Positions 21,543 through 31,001 of a stretch of DNA of 64,000 nt are shown here, one piece after another; position 1 is the first letter of the stretch, and every line of letters starts with the position of its first letter. Both the position numbers and the translations under genes were made by a program. The notes below the pieces were generated by a model. It was not told the DNA's origin, did no database searches, and saw nothing but the letters and a program-made list of their open reading frames with translations. Origin of the DNA: Streptomyces sp. CC228A (GTDB lineage: Bacteria > Actinomycetota > Actinomycetes > Streptomycetales > Streptomycetaceae); contig NZ_JAJPUI010000003.1 of the NCBI RefSeq assembly GCF_021390935.1, positions 310,001 to 374,000 of the forward strand, in the 5' to 3' direction.

Positions 21543-23003
21543 ATGACCCCTCATCGCAAGACACGCACGTCGCCCGCCGAGAAGCAGGGGCTGAGCCGGC
21601 CGGTCCAGGGCGGGTTGTACGCGGCCGCCGTGGTCCTCCTCCCCCTGCTGGTCCTCGGCGGAAGCGACGGCTTCCGCGAGTTCCTCGACTTCGGCACGGG
21701 CGTGCTGGCGCTCGTGTCGCTGACCGCGTCCGTCGCCTGGGCGATCGTCGCCACCGACCGGCTGCTCCTCACCCCCCGGCAGCGGCTCCTGGCCCAGGGC
21801 ATCCACCGCGGCACCGCCGTGGCGTCCCTCGGGTTCCTGCTGCTGCACGGCACCGTGAAGGTGTCGCTCGGCCACGTGGAACTCGTGGGCGCCCTCATAC
21901 CCTTCGGCCTGGGCGTCACCGGCACGGCCGGCCTCATCGGGTTCGGCTCGCTCGCGGGCCTGCTGATGGTGGTGGTCGCGGCGACCGGGGCCCTGCGCAG
22001 CACCCTGGCCGGCCGGGGCGCCATCGCGGCCCGCTGGCGGCCGCTGCACATGCTCGCGTACCCGGCGTGGTGCGCGGCGCTAATCCACGGCCTGTACGCG
22101 GGCCGCCCCGCCGCCGGATGGGTGACGGCGCTGTACTGCCTGGCGCTGCTGGCCGTCGCGGCGGCGGTGTCCGTGCGGTTCCTGCCCGCGCCGCTGCAGG
22201 AGCGGCTGGCCGACCGGGTGCTCATGCTCGTCGGTCCCGCCCCGGAGGGTGCTCAGGCGCCGGTGCGCGCACGGGGGCGCGGTCGCGGCCGGCGCGACCC
22301 GGCGACGGCACCGCTGCCGGGTGCCACGGCCCTGGGCGCCTCGTTCGGGGCCGAGGCGCCGCGCCCTCACCCGTACGAGCCGGAACCGGGCCGGCAGGGA
22401 GCGGGTGCCCGACAGGGCGACGCGCCGCTGTCCGCACCGGACTACGGCGCGTACGGGACCGGGGCGCGGGACTACGGCGCCGCAGCCGACGCGTACCGGC
22501 CCGGCAGCGAGCCGCCGCTGCGCGGCGAGCGCGGCCCCGGCGGGGGTATCTCGGCCGGGTACCGGGCGGTGTCCCTGGGGGCGGGCTCCGGGCCGCCGGA
22601 CGGCTCCGTGCCCTACAGAGCCGGCGCGGACGGGACGGCATCGGCGGGCGGATCGGGGCCGTCCGGCGTGCGTCCCGGGGCGGCGGACCCGACCCAGAGG
22701 ATCCCGTTCGCCGAGCGCGTCCCCATGACGGAGGAGCTCCCCGTCGTCGAGGAGGAGCCTTCGGTGCGTCCCGGTTTCTGGCCCACTCCGTCTCCGCCGC
22801 CGCCGACTCCGTCACCCGCTCCGCGCGCGTACGCACCGCCCCCGCAGGGGGAGCCGCACGGTGCGTTCTTCCCGGCCGATGAGCAAACCGGACCCTCCGG
22901 CACGTACCAGTTTAGCGAGCCGGCCGCCGGGCCCTCGTCCGGTCCCGCCTTCCGCCCGGCCGCCGGCGAGCCGTGGACCGCACCCGCAGGAGACCGCCCG
23001 TGA
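21543..23003 (+). CDS. Cytochrome b/ferric reductase-like membrane protein
   Basis: Protein of 486 residues. Residues 20-215 hold about six membrane helices with histidines suited to haem: [18 protein letters not shown] and [18 protein letters not shown] give two His pairs on neighbouring helices, as in di-haem ferric-reductase-like proteins. Residues 230-486 are a disordered Pro/Gly/Ala-rich cytoplasmic tail. CGGAG precedes ATG 21543. The stop overlaps the next start as GTGA, so it is coupled to the NuoF-like protein; together they would carry electrons between a soluble flavo-iron-sulfur protein and the membrane. Donor and acceptor are unknown. Confidence 0.8.
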   Translation: MTPHRKTRTSPAEKQGLSRPVQGGLYAAAVVLLPLLVLGGSDGFREFLDFGTGVLALVSLTASVAWAIVATDRLLLTPRQRLLAQGIHRGTAVASLGFLLLHGTVKVSLGHVELVGALIPFGLGVTGTAGLIGFGSLAGLLMVVVAATGALRSTLAGRGAIAARWRPLHMLAYPAWCAALIHGLYAGRPAAGWVTALYCLALLAVAAAVSVRFLPAPLQERLADRVLMLVGPAPEGAQAPVRARGRGRGRRDPATAPLPGATALGASFGAEAPRPHPYEPEPGRQGAGARQGDAPLSAPDYGAYGTGARDYGAAADAYRPGSEPPLRGERGPGGGISAGYRAVSLGAGSGPPDGSVPYRAGADGTASAGGSGPSGVRPGAADPTQRIPFAERVPMTEELPVVEEEPSVRPGFWPTPSPPPPTPSPAPRAYAPPPQGEPHGAFFPADEQTGPSGTYQFSEPAAGPSSGPAFRPAAGEPWTAPAGDRP

Positions 23004-24594
23004 ACGCCCCGCTGCCCGACGTCCCCGAAGTCCGCGTCGTCGGCCTCCCCCAGCTCACCCAGGGCTTCGACCTGGTGGAGCGCCTGGATCTGCCGATGCA
23101 TCTGAAGGTGCACGGCCCGCTGGAGCCGATCGCCGGGGAGCGGCTGGCGGCTCTGGCCGAGGAGGTCTCCCTGCGCGGGCGGGGCGGCGCGGGCTTCCCG
23201 TTCGCGCGCAAGCTGCGTGCGGTGGCGGAGGCGGCGATCCGCCGCGGGGTGCGGCCCGTCGTCGTGGTCAACGGCAGCGAGGGGGAACCCGCCTGCCGCA
23301 AGGACACCGTGCTGCTGAACCGCGCCCCGCACCTGATCCTGGACGGTGCCCTGCTGGCTGCGGAGGCGCTGGGCGCGCGCACCCTGGTGGTGGCGGTGAC
23401 CCGCAATTCGACGGAGATCTCCGTGCGGGCCGCGCTCGCCGAGCGCGGCTTGTCCGACCGGCGGGGGCAGCCGCTGCGCGCGCGTGTGGTGCGTACGCCG
23501 GAGCGCATGGTGTCCGGTGAGGCGTCGGCGGTGATCCGCGCCGTCGGAGGGGGGCGGCGCTGCCGCCGGGGCGGCGGGAGCGGGCGTCGGAGTCCGGCGT
23601 GGGCGGGGCTCCGACGCTGCTGTCGAACGCGGAGACGTTCGCGCAGCTCGCGGTGGCCGCCCGGATCGGCCCGCACCGGTACGCGAACGCCGGTGTGGAC
23701 GGCGAGCCCGGCACGGTGCTGCTGACGCTGTCCGGTGCGGTGGCCCGCCCCATGGTGGTGGAGGTGCCCACGGGGGTGCCGCTGCGGTACGTGCTGCAGC
23801 TGGCGGGCGCCCCGCCGCTGCCGCAGGGCGTGCTGACCGGCGGCTACCACGGCAACTGGATCGATGCGGCGGCCGTGCACGAGGCTGTCGTGTCGAAGGC
23901 CTCCCTGGCGGCGGTGGGCGGTTCGCTGGGCGCGGGCGCGATCCTGCCGATCGGCCCGGAGACGTGCCCCCTGGGGGAGGCGCTGCGGGTGGCGAACTGG
24001 CTGGCCGCGGAGACGGCCGGGCAGTGCGGTCCGTGCCGGCTGGGGCTGCCCGCGGCCGCGGGCGGGCTGTCGGACGTGCTGAACGGCGGCGGCCCGGCCG
24101 CGCTGGAGGCGCTGCGGGAGGTCGTGGGGGCCGTGAAGGGCCGGGGGGCGTGCAAGCATCCGGACGGCTCCGCGCGCTTCTTCTCGTCGTCGCTCTCGGC
24201 GTTCACGGACGATCTGGCGGCGCACGTCCTGGACGGGGGCTGCGGGCGTCCGACGACGGGCGTGCTGCCGCTGCCCTCGCCGGGCTACGAGGAGGCCGAG
24301 GAGTCCATCCCGACCGGGGAGCGGCTGGCCGTGGACTGGACGCTGTGCCAGGGCCACGGGCTGTGCGCGGACATCGCACCCGAGCTGGTCCGCATGGGCG
24401 CCGACGGTTTCCCGGTCCTCGCGGACACGTCGGTGCCGACGCATCTGCGGGGGCGCGCCCAGCGGGCCGTGCGGCGGTGCCCGGCCCTGGCGCTGCGGCT
24501 TGAGCAGACGGCGGGCGGCGGTGGTCCGCGGCCCGTGGAGCGGCCGGCGCTGCCTGCGGCGAGCCGTAAGGCTCTGGGGCCGGGAAGGAGTTGA
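23000..24594 (+). pseudogene. NuoF-like / ferredoxin fusion protein, frameshifted
   Basis: About 531 residues after repair. The N-terminal part matches NuoF: SLRGRGGAGFPFARKL (NADH/FMN loop) and VVVNGSEGEPACRKD. An SLBB-like part follows, then an iron-sulfur part with QCGPCRLG and ACKHPDG, and finally a short ferredoxin with CQGHGLC...CP. NuoF uses four cysteines (CxxCxxC plus one); here the first is Ala, leaving three. The ferredoxin is also of the three-Cys kind. The G6 run at 23549-23554 has lost one base, shifting frame; adding a G restores VGGGAALPPG. Start is GTG 23000, overlapping the upstream stop. Probably an active gene with a sequence error. Confidence 0.82.
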
Positions 24595-24611
24595 CGGCCC
24601 GTACGACGACG

Positions 24612-24641
24612 AAGCGGGCCATCCGATCGGATGGCCCGCTT
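24612..24641. terminator. Perfect 30-bp palindromic terminator
   Basis: AAGCGGGCCATCCGA and its exact complement form a 30-base perfect palindrome between the NuoF-like gene (plus strand) and the tRNA-Ala gene (minus strand); it can end both transcripts. A C/T-rich stretch follows on the plus strand. Confidence 0.85.
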
Positions 24642-24650
24642 CCTTCCCTG

Positions 24651-24723
<73 letters not shown>

Positions 24724-24870
24724 TTGCGGTGTGCCGCCCGCTTGGTTTCCCTCACTCCGGGCGCCCTCGCGGCGACACAGAGAACATTACGGGGTCCTCC
24801 GGGGAATCTCCAAATCGATTGTCCGACCACCGCGCGGGGGCGGGATCGGGGGCGGGTAGCGTCGGCTGTC

Positions 24871-26211
24871 GTGACCCTGACCGCGACCGCGCAGACCCGT
24901 CTGAGGGGCGTGCCGTGGGCCGCCGCGGCGGCCTGCCTGCTCTCTTTCGCCGGCTTCTGGGTGGCGCAGCGCGCCGCCCACGTCAACCTGCTCGACCTGT
25001 CCGTCTACCGGGCCGAGGCCGAGACCGTGCTGGCCGGCGGCGACCTGTACGCCATGCGCGCCACGTCGGCGAACCTGCCGACGACGTATCCGCCGTTCGC
25101 GGCGCTGCTGTTCACGCCTCTGACGCTGGTCGGGGTGCCGGAGATGCAGGTGCTGGCCGCGCTGGGAAACCTGCTGCTGCTGGTGGCCCTGGCGCATCTG
25201 TCGCTGCGCCTGGTCCGGTCGGGACCGCCGGGTCGGGGCGGCCGGGTGGCGGCCCTGGCCGCCCGCCCGGGGGCCGCGCTGTTGCTCGCGGCGGTCGTGG
25301 TGTGGTGCGAGCCGGTGTGGCAGACCTTCCGGTACGGGCAGATCAACCTGCTCATCACGGTGGCCGTGTTGTGGGACCTCACGCGCCGGGAGGGGAGCCG
25401 GTGGGCCGGGGTGGGCATCGGGCTGGCCACCGCGGTCAAGCTGACACCGGGCCTGTTCGTGGCGTTCCTGGTCCTCGCGGGGGTGGCACGCGCGCGTGGC
25501 GGGGGCCGAGCGGAGTGGTGGAACCCGTGGCTGCGGCAGGCGGTGCGGGCGACGGGGGCGTTCCTGGTGGTGACGGTGGCCTCGCATCTCGTCCTGCCGT
25601 ACGACTCGCGCCGCTTCTGGACCGAGATGATCTTCGAGACGAGCCGGGTGGGCCGCACGGAGGAGACGGCGAACCAGTCGCTGAGCGGGGTGGTCGCGCG
25701 GCTGCTGCACACCACGGACCCGGGGGTGTGGTGGATCGCCGCGGCGGTTCCGGTGGCGGTGCTCGGCCTGGCCGTGGCGGTGCGGGCGGCACTGCGCGGG
25801 GACCGGCCGGTGGCGGTGGTGGCGTGCGCCACCACGGGGCTGCTGGTCAGTCCGATCTCATGGTCGCACCACTGGGTGTGGTGCGTGCCGATGCTGGTGC
25901 TGCTGGCGGTCCGGGCCCGCCCCGTGTGGGCGGTGGCGGCGGCGCTGGTCTTCGCGTCGAACGCGCTGTGGTGGGTGCCGCACGCCCCGGCTCCCGTACG
26001 GCTGGAACTGCACCAGACGCCGGGGCAGATGCTGCTGTCGGCGCTCTACACGCTGCTGGGCACCGGCCTGTTGGCGGCTCTCGCTGCGAGGCGGCGGGGG
26101 CGCCGCCCCGGAGGCGCGAACGGGCCGCACGCGGATGCGGGTAGTCCTCGGTCCGTCGGGAGCGTGCCGCACGCAGTCCCGGGCGGGCCTCAGGCGGTCG
26201 CGAAGGAGTAG
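24871..26211 (+). CDS. GT87 family polyprenol-phosphate-mannose-dependent mannosyltransferase
   Basis: Integral membrane protein of 446 residues with about nine to ten helices, fitting the GT87 (DUF2029) family of alpha-mannosyltransferases that use polyprenyl-phosphate mannose outside the membrane. Marks: first helix near 20-35, LSVYRAEAETVLAGGDLYAM (acidic loop after helix 1, the usual catalytic region), LPTTYPPFAALLF, GQINLLI, and PISWSHHWVWCV near 335. The C-terminal 40 residues are a soluble basic tail. GTG 24871 follows TAGCGT (24857-24862) by 8 bases, suggesting a leaderless mRNA. Upstream open frame merely reads the tRNA. Acceptor not known. Confidence 0.85.
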   Translation: MTLTATAQTRLRGVPWAAAAACLLSFAGFWVAQRAAHVNLLDLSVYRAEAETVLAGGDLYAMRATSANLPTTYPPFAALLFTPLTLVGVPEMQVLAALGNLLLLVALAHLSLRLVRSGPPGRGGRVAALAARPGAALLLAAVVVWCEPVWQTFRYGQINLLITVAVLWDLTRREGSRWAGVGIGLATAVKLTPGLFVAFLVLAGVARARGGGRAEWWNPWLRQAVRATGAFLVVTVASHLVLPYDSRRFWTEMIFETSRVGRTEETANQSLSGVVARLLHTTDPGVWWIAAAVPVAVLGLAVAVRAALRGDRPVAVVACATTGLLVSPISWSHHWVWCVPMLVLLAVRARPVWAVAAALVFASNALWWVPHAPAPVRLELHQTPGQMLLSALYTLLGTGLLAALAARRRGRRPGGANGPHADAGSPRSVGSVPHAVPGGPQAVAKE

Positions 26212-26423
26212 AACCTCTTGAGGGTGCAGTGCTCGTCGAGGAGCCGCCCGTAGATGGGCTCTCCCTCAAGCTCGCGGTACGTCTCGATGGGGTCGCCTTT
26301 TATGATCAGCGCCCGCGCGCATTCCTCGCACCAGTACTGGTAGTCGGGGTTCACCGGGTCCATGTCGCGGACGATCGGCGTCCCGCTGCCGCACCAGTCG
26401 CACTTCCTCCTGTGTGCACCCAT
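26190..26423 (-). CDS. Small zinc-knuckle conserved protein
   Basis: Seventy-seven residues from ATG 26423. Two CxxC pairs, CDWCG near residue 8 and CEEC near 33, should bind one zinc. The middle ALIIKGDPIETYRELEGEPIYG and the end DEHCTLKRFYSFATA look strongly constrained. Length is that of a stand-alone regulator-sized protein; role unknown. Its 3' end overlaps the convergent GT87 gene by 22 bases. It directly follows another zinc-ribbon gene and is probably cotranscribed with it. Confidence 0.75.
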   Translation of the reverse strand: MGAHRRKCDWCGSGTPIVRDMDPVNPDYQYWCEECARALIIKGDPIETYRELEGEPIYGRLLDEHCTLKRFYSFATA

Positions 26424-26590
26424 CACTCAGCTCCAGCTGTGGCCGCAGGACGGCACACATAGGACACGCCGCCGTTGTCACCGAGCATCTGGGCGACATG
26501 TGAGGATCCGCACTCCGGGCAGGCGAGGCCGGTCTGCCGCCGACGGGCCGCAAGCGGGACAGCGGGTTCCTCGCTTCTGCTGGCGGCCAT
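26423..26590 (-). CDS. Tiny zinc-ribbon protein, 3' end likely frameshifted
   Basis: Fifty-five residues as read from ATG 26590. A CPECGSS knuckle lies near residue 25 and a single Cys near 47, after which the frame reads RPAATAGAE. One frame over, the same DNA reads TGC GGC CAC AGC TGG AGC TGA, i.e. CGHSWS and stop at 26427. A base missing at about 26445-26452 therefore hides the second CxxC half of an ordinary four-Cys ribbon. Corrected length is about 55 residues. Function unknown; upstream partner of the next small gene. Confidence 0.65.
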   Translation of the reverse strand: MAASRSEEPAVPLAARRRQTGLACPECGSSHVAQMLGDNGGVSYVCRPAATAGAE

Positions 26591-26702
26591 GGCGCGCACA
26601 CTCCCTCCCGTCCGGTCCGTCGCCCCTCCGGCGGTCCGATTGTGCCACGGCACGGTGGGGGCGGGAGCGGCGTCGGGCATCACGCGGGACCGCACAGCAG
26701 AA

Positions 26703-26727
26703 ATCCCGCCCCCTGCGGGGACGGGAT
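26703..26727 (-). terminator. Hairpin after second tRNA-Ala
   Basis: ATCCCG at 26703-26708 pairs with CGGGAT at 26722-26727, with an inner CCCC/GGGG pair, followed on the minus strand by TTT. It lies about 10 bases beyond the 3' end of the tRNA gene. Confidence 0.7.
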
Positions 26728-26736
26728 CCTTGACTG

Positions 26737-26809
<73 letters not shown>

Positions 26810-26959
26810 TTGCGTTCTTCGCGCTCCGCGCTGCGAACAAGAAGAACTTTAGCCTGTCCCCCGCCCGGAAGGGAAATCCGGCCCGGTCGGCGCCGCCGCG
26901 GCACGCCGTTCCGGCTGAGGCACGGGCGGCCGCCAGGGGTCGGCCGCCCCTGGCGGCGC

Positions 26960-27613
26960 TCAGTCGTCGTCGCCGAGGACCGGCTCGGGCAGCGTGCCGG
27001 CGTTGTGCTCCAGCAGCCGCCAGCCGCGGGCGCCCTCGCCGAGGACGGACCAGCAGCAGTTCGACAGGCCGCCCAAGCTCTCCCAGCTGCGGGGTTCCAG
27101 GTCGATCAGCCGGCCGATGGTGGTGCGGATCGTGCCGCCGTGGCTGACCACGACGAGGGTGCCGTCAGCGGTCAGCTTCTCGGCGTGCGCCAGCACCACG
27201 GGGGCGGCCCTGTCGGCGACCTCGGTCTCCAGCTCGCCGCCGCCGCGCCGGACCGGTTCGCCGCGCTTCCACGCCCGGTACTCGTCGCCGTGCCGTTCGA
27301 GGATCTCCTCGTGGGTGAGTCCCTGCCACACCCCGGCGTACGTCTCCCGGAGCGCGGAGTCGTGGCTCACCTGCAGCCCGGTGAGCGCCGCGAGTTCCGC
27401 GGCGGTCGCCGCGGCGCGCCGCAGGTCCGAGGCGATGATCGCGTCCGGCTTGAGGGCGGCCAGCAGCCGGGCGGCCCGGCGGGCCTGCGCGACACCGGTC
27501 TCGGTGAGCTCGATGTCCGTGCTCCCCTGGAAACGGCGCTCCAGGTTCCACGAGGTCTGGCCGTGGCGCCAGAGGACGATACGGCGGCCCCGGCCGCCCC
27601 TGGCGGCGCTCAG
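26960..27613 (-). CDS. Histidine phosphatase family protein (GpgP-like)
   Basis: Phosphoglycerate-mutase-fold phosphatase of about 217 residues. The nucleophile motif RHGQTSWN lies near residue 16, a second catalytic part in SDLRRAAATA and ETYAGVWQG, and the second His in VVVSHGGTIR. In mycobacteria the same place, after nadD and rsfS, holds glucosyl-3-phosphoglycerate phosphatase (GpgP), so that role is plausible. No ATG, GTG or TTG exists between the upstream stop (27624 region) and RHG; the best start is CTG 27613, overlapping the rsfS stop as CTGA, the position where a GTGA overlap would be expected. A start at GTG 27370 would lose the catalytic motif. Confidence 0.82.
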   Translation of the reverse strand: MSAARGGRGRRIVLWRHGQTSWNLERRFQGSTDIELTETGVAQARRAARLLAALKPDAIIASDLRRAAATAAELAALTGLQVSHDSALRETYAGVWQGLTHEEILERHGDEYRAWKRGEPVRRGGGELETEVADRAAPVVLAHAEKLTADGTLVVVSHGGTIRTTIGRLIDLEPRSWESLGGLSNCCWSVLGEGARGWRLLEHNAGTLPEPVLGDDD

Positions 27614-28056
27614 CTCAGCTCACCGCCGTCCGGGCCGGAGCCGTCCGCGCCGGTGAGCCGGGCGTGCTCGGCGGCCTTGCCCCGGGTGCGCACGGCGTCC
27701 TCGGGGAGCTCCAGCTCGGGGCAGTCCTTCCACAGCCGCTCCAGGGCGTAGAAGACCCGCTCCTCGCTGTGCTGCACGTGGACCACGATGTCCACGTAGT
27801 CCAGCAGCACCCAGCGGGCCTCGCGGTCGCCCTCGCGGCGGACGGGCTTGGCGCCGAGCTCCTTCAGGAGCCGCTCCTCGATCTCGTCGACGATCGACTT
27901 GACCTGGCGGTCGTTGGGCGCGGAGGCCAGGAGGAAGGCGTCGGTGATCGACAGCACGTCGCTGACGTCGTAGGCGATGATGTCGTGGGCGAGCCGGTCG
28001 GCGGCCGCCTGCGCGGCGGCGTTCACAAGCGCGATGGATCGGTCGGTGGCGGTCAC
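27610..28056 (-). CDS. rsfS: Ribosomal silencing factor RsfS
   Basis: RsfS binds L14 and keeps ribosomal subunits apart during starvation. The product has 148 residues from GTG 28056 (TATDRSIALVNAAAQAAAD); the family core IIAYDVSDVLSITDAFLLAS and WVLLDYVDIVVHVQ are clear. An in-frame GTG at 28086 and a start at 28116 would add residues without family resemblance. A short acidic/basic C-terminal tail ends GGELS. Part of the nadD - LCP - rsfS - phosphatase operon. Confidence 0.94.
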   Translation of the reverse strand: MTATDRSIALVNAAAQAAADRLAHDIIAYDVSDVLSITDAFLLASAPNDRQVKSIVDEIEERLLKELGAKPVRREGDREARWVLLDYVDIVVHVQHSEERVFYALERLWKDCPELELPEDAVRTRGKAAEHARLTGADGSGPDGGELS

Positions 28057-28157
28057 AGGCAGGCTTTCGTCGTCGGTCAAGGACACTTCAAGGGTCTCAT
28101 GTGGCGCCGGAGGCACCGCACACCGTGACGCTGCCCTCCGCCTGCCGGCCCTGCCTC

Positions 28158-29981
28158 CTACCGGCCCTTGTAGTCGCCGCCCAGGACCACGGTGACGTCC
28201 GCGTTCGCCGACGCCTCGCCCTTCTCCACCGCGCCGGCGGGCAGGCCGAGGGTCTTGGCGACCTCCTCGGCCATCGGCTTGCCCGCGTCGTCGCGGTAGA
28301 GGACCTGGGACGAGCCCGCCCTGTCGGCCGTGCCGCTGTCGATGACGGCGTATCCGCCGTTGACCAGGACGATGCGGGCCGCTTCCGTCGTGTCGGCCTT
28401 CCCGGTGGCGTTGCGGACGGCGACGCGGACCGCGGAGCCCTGCTCGGGTGCCTTGACGGAGCCGCCGAGGATGTCCCGCACGACGCTGCGGCTGTCGTCC
28501 TCGCTGAGCCGCCCGTCTCCCTGGACGGGGAGCAGCGCGGTCTTGTGGTCGCCGGCCTTGGCGTATTCGGCCAGCTTGGCCAGTGAGGCGCCGAGGTCCT
28601 TCTCGGGCAGGGACGGGTCCAGGATCTGCGCAAGCGACTGGACCGTCATGGTCGCGCTCTGCGGGTCGTCCGACATCTTGCGCAGGATTCCGTGCACGAC
28701 CTGGCCGAACCGCTGGAGCTGCTGCACCTCGGACTCCCCGGAGCCGCGGTGGGTGGCGTACGCCACGGCCGCGCGCCCGCCCAGGGTCTGGTTCTCGCCC
28801 TTCGCGACCAGCGGGGGCTCCCCCTCCTTCTCGGCGGGGATCTCGGTGTCGGTGGTGAGGTCGATGCCGCCGACCAGCTCGACGAGGTTCTCCAGGTACG
28901 GCGTGTCCAGGCGCCAGGTGCCGGTGATCTTCGTGCCGAGCAGTGTTCCGACGGCCTCGCGCGTGCCGGAGGAGCCGTCGTCCTCGACGGACTTGGCGAG
29001 CGTGGTGCTGGTTCCGTCGTCGTTGCCCACGGCGAGGGCGTTGGGCAGCAGGACGGTGGTGCCCTGCCGGGTGGTCTCGTTGCTGACCAGCAGCGCGGTG
29101 GAGGTGGCCTGGTCCTTGGTGTCGTGCAGGTGCAGCACGATCACGTCCCGCTTCTGCGGCCCGGTCGCGTTGCCGCCGCCCTTGCGGTCCTCGTCCTTGG
29201 AGAAGCCGGGCAGCAGGCCGGCGCTCCAGAGGTAGCCGGCCCCGCCGACCAACGCGAGGGCGAGGACCACGGCGAGCGCCACGACGCGGTTGCGGCCCCT
29301 GCGCTTGGCCTCCTCGCGGCGCTCCGAGCGGCTCTCGGTGAACTTCAGCCAGTCGATGACGTCCTCGGAGTCCTCGTCCGGCTCCTCGACGAAGGAGAAC
29401 TGCTCCGTGCGGTAGTCGGCGTCGTCCCCGGCGGCCTTGCCGCCCGCACGGGCAGGCGCGTCCGGTGCGGCGGGGGCAGACCTGTGCGGTTCCGGTGCGG
29501 CCGCCGCGGGCGCGGCCTGCTGGGTGCGGGGGGCCTCGTGGGCCTGGGGGGCCTGCTGGGGCTGGGGGGCCTGCTGGGGCTGCTGGGGCTGCTGGGGCTG
29601 CTGGGGGAGATGAGGCGCTTGGGGCTGCTGAAGTCCCTGGGGCTGAAGTCCCTGCGGCTGCTGGGACTGGAGAGGCACCGACTGCTGGTCCTGCCAGGTC
29701 TGCGTCCCGTAGCCGGCGGCGTACCCACCGTAGCCGTAGTCCTCCTGGCCGGGGGCATAGGGCTGCTGCTGGTGGGCGGTGTGGCCGTACGGGTCGTAGG
29801 ACTGGCCGTAGTCCTGCTGCGGGGGCTGGGGAGGGTACTGCTGCCCCGCGTACGGATCGCCGTAGGGCTGCTGCTGCGCCTCGGCGTGCTGGTACACCGG
29901 CTGCCCGTACTCGTCGTAGCCGATGATCTGCGGCTGCGGCGTGTAGTACGGGTCGTACGGGTTGTGCTGGTGGTCGTTCAC
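28158..29981 (-). CDS. LCP/LytR_C domain membrane protein with Pro/Gln-rich N terminus
   Basis: Protein of 607 residues. Residues 1-250 are cytoplasmic and low in complexity: Tyr/Pro/Gln-rich, then a run of QQP repeats. One membrane helix (VVALAVVLALALVGGAGYLW) lies near 290. The outside part has an LCP-like region (VIVLHLHDTKDQATSTALLV to about residue 500) and a C-terminal LytR_C domain (VRVAVRNATG...). LCP enzymes attach wall polymers to peptidoglycan, but the usual arginine-aspartate pair of the SIPRDT motif is replaced here (TVLLPNALAV), so transferase activity is doubtful. GAGAGG precedes GTG 29981. Nineteen bases from nadD. Confidence 0.8.
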   Translation of the reverse strand: MNDHQHNPYDPYYTPQPQIIGYDEYGQPVYQHAEAQQQPYGDPYAGQQYPPQPPQQDYGQSYDPYGHTAHQQQPYAPGQEDYGYGGYAAGYGTQTWQDQQSVPLQSQQPQGLQPQGLQQPQAPHLPQQPQQPQQPQQAPQPQQAPQAHEAPRTQQAAPAAAAPEPHRSAPAAPDAPARAGGKAAGDDADYRTEQFSFVEEPDEDSEDVIDWLKFTESRSERREEAKRRGRNRVVALAVVLALALVGGAGYLWSAGLLPGFSKDEDRKGGGNATGPQKRDVIVLHLHDTKDQATSTALLVSNETTRQGTTVLLPNALAVGNDDGTSTTLAKSVEDDGSSGTREAVGTLLGTKITGTWRLDTPYLENLVELVGGIDLTTDTEIPAEKEGEPPLVAKGENQTLGGRAAVAYATHRGSGESEVQQLQRFGQVVHGILRKMSDDPQSATMTVQSLAQILDPSLPEKDLGASLAKLAEYAKAGDHKTALLPVQGDGRLSEDDSRSVVRDILGGSVKAPEQGSAVRVAVRNATGKADTTEAARIVLVNGGYAVIDSGTADRAGSSQVLYRDDAGKPMAEEVAKTLGLPAGAVEKGEASANADVTVVLGGDYKGR

Positions 29982-30000
29982 CGGTGCCCCTCTCCGTGGC

Positions 30001-30621
30001 TCACTCGCCGCGGTACAACTGGCGCTTCGCGATGTAGCGGACCACACCGTCCGGCACCAGATACCAGACGGGGTCGCCGTGTGCGACCCTCGCGCGGCAG
30101 TCGGAAGACGAGATCGCCAGCGCGGGCACTTCCACGAGGGACACTCCGCCCTTGGGCAGGCCGTCGTCCGACAGGTCATGGCCCGGCCGGGTGACCCCGA
30201 TGAAGTGCGCCAGGGAGAACAGCTCCTCGGCGTTGCGCCAGCCCGGCATGATCTGGGACAGCGCGTCGGCGCCGGTGATGAAGAACAGGTCGGTGTCGGG
30301 GTTGAGCGCACGCAGCTCGCGCAGCGTGTCGATCGTGTACGTCGGGCCCGCCCGGTCGACGTCGAGGCGGCTGACCGAGAACTGCGGGTTCGACGCCGTG
30401 GCGATGACCGTCATCAGATAGCGGTCCTCCGCGGGCGAGACGGTCTTGTGGGACTTCTGCCACGGCTGCCCGGTCGGTACGAACACGACCTCGTCCAGAT
30501 GGAACAAGGCGGCCACCTCGCTGGCGGCCACCAGGTGTCCGTGGTGGATCGGGTCGAACGTCCCGCCCATCACGCCGAGTCGGCGTTTGCCGGAGCTCCG
30601 CGGCACTTGCTGCTCTCCCAT
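30001..30621 (-). CDS. nadD: Nicotinate-nucleotide adenylyltransferase
   Basis: NadD joins nicotinate mononucleotide and ATP to deamido-NAD in the cytoplasm. In the 206 residues from ATG 30621, the nucleotide-binding motif [11 protein letters not shown] lies at about 18-28 and [10 protein letters not shown] (ISSTxIR-type) near 170. TAGGCT at 30630-30635 is 8 bases before the ATG and there is no Shine-Dalgarno site, so a leaderless transcript is likely. Heads the operon with LCP, rsfS and the phosphatase. Confidence 0.95.
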   Translation of the reverse strand: MGEQQVPRSSGKRRLGVMGGTFDPIHHGHLVAASEVAALFHLDEVVFVPTGQPWQKSHKTVSPAEDRYLMTVIATASNPQFSVSRLDVDRAGPTYTIDTLRELRALNPDTDLFFITGADALSQIMPGWRNAEELFSLAHFIGVTRPGHDLSDDGLPKGGVSLVEVPALAISSSDCRARVAHGDPVWYLVPDGVVRYIAKRQLYRGE

Positions 30622-30673
30622 GCGTGCAGAGCCTAACGGCACGGTGGTGCGGCCGGTCCCGGCGCTCACCGGC

Positions 30674-30838
30674 TCAGCGGTCGCGGTTGAAGCGGGTGGT
30701 GACCCACAGCATCAGGAGCAGCACGACGAGGGCGCCGCCGCCGGTGACGTAGGGGTTGAGGCTTTCGTGGTTGCCGCCGTGCTCGGAGCCCTCGGCGAGG
30801 GTGACCAGGGTGGCGGCGGCGGAGTGCAGGCTGCTCAT
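30674..30838 (-). CDS. Small single-pass membrane protein
   Basis: Fifty-four residues from ATG 30838. A polar N-terminal half ([30 protein letters not shown]) is followed by one membrane helix [17 protein letters not shown] and a basic end NRDR. Orientation by charge puts the C terminus inside. Located 52 bases upstream of nadD in the same direction. A start at 30886 is possible but gives no extra support. Function unknown; similar short proteins are a regular neighbour of nadD in streptomycetes, from memory. Confidence 0.7.
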   Translation of the reverse strand: MSSLHSAAATLVTLAEGSEHGGNHESLNPYVTGGGALVVLLLMLWVTTRFNRDR

Positions 30839-31001
30839 CTTCTGAAGACCTATCCATCGGGGTGGGAGCGGAGACTTCGCGCACATCGTATGCGGGGCCC
30901 GCGGGCACGCTCACGCCGACGTGGTCGTTGTCTTCGTGACCGGTGCGTCGGCCGGGGCGCCGGCCAGGGCACCGGGTGCCGCCGGCGAGCTCCGCCGACC
31001 G

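Noticed and set aside
23540..23560. Programmed frameshifting in the NuoF-like gene
   Set aside because: A G6 run without a downstream pseudoknot; the same type of break recurs in unrelated genes of the window.
27664..28128. Plus-strand frame of 154 residues
   Set aside because: Antisense to rsfS, which is well supported.
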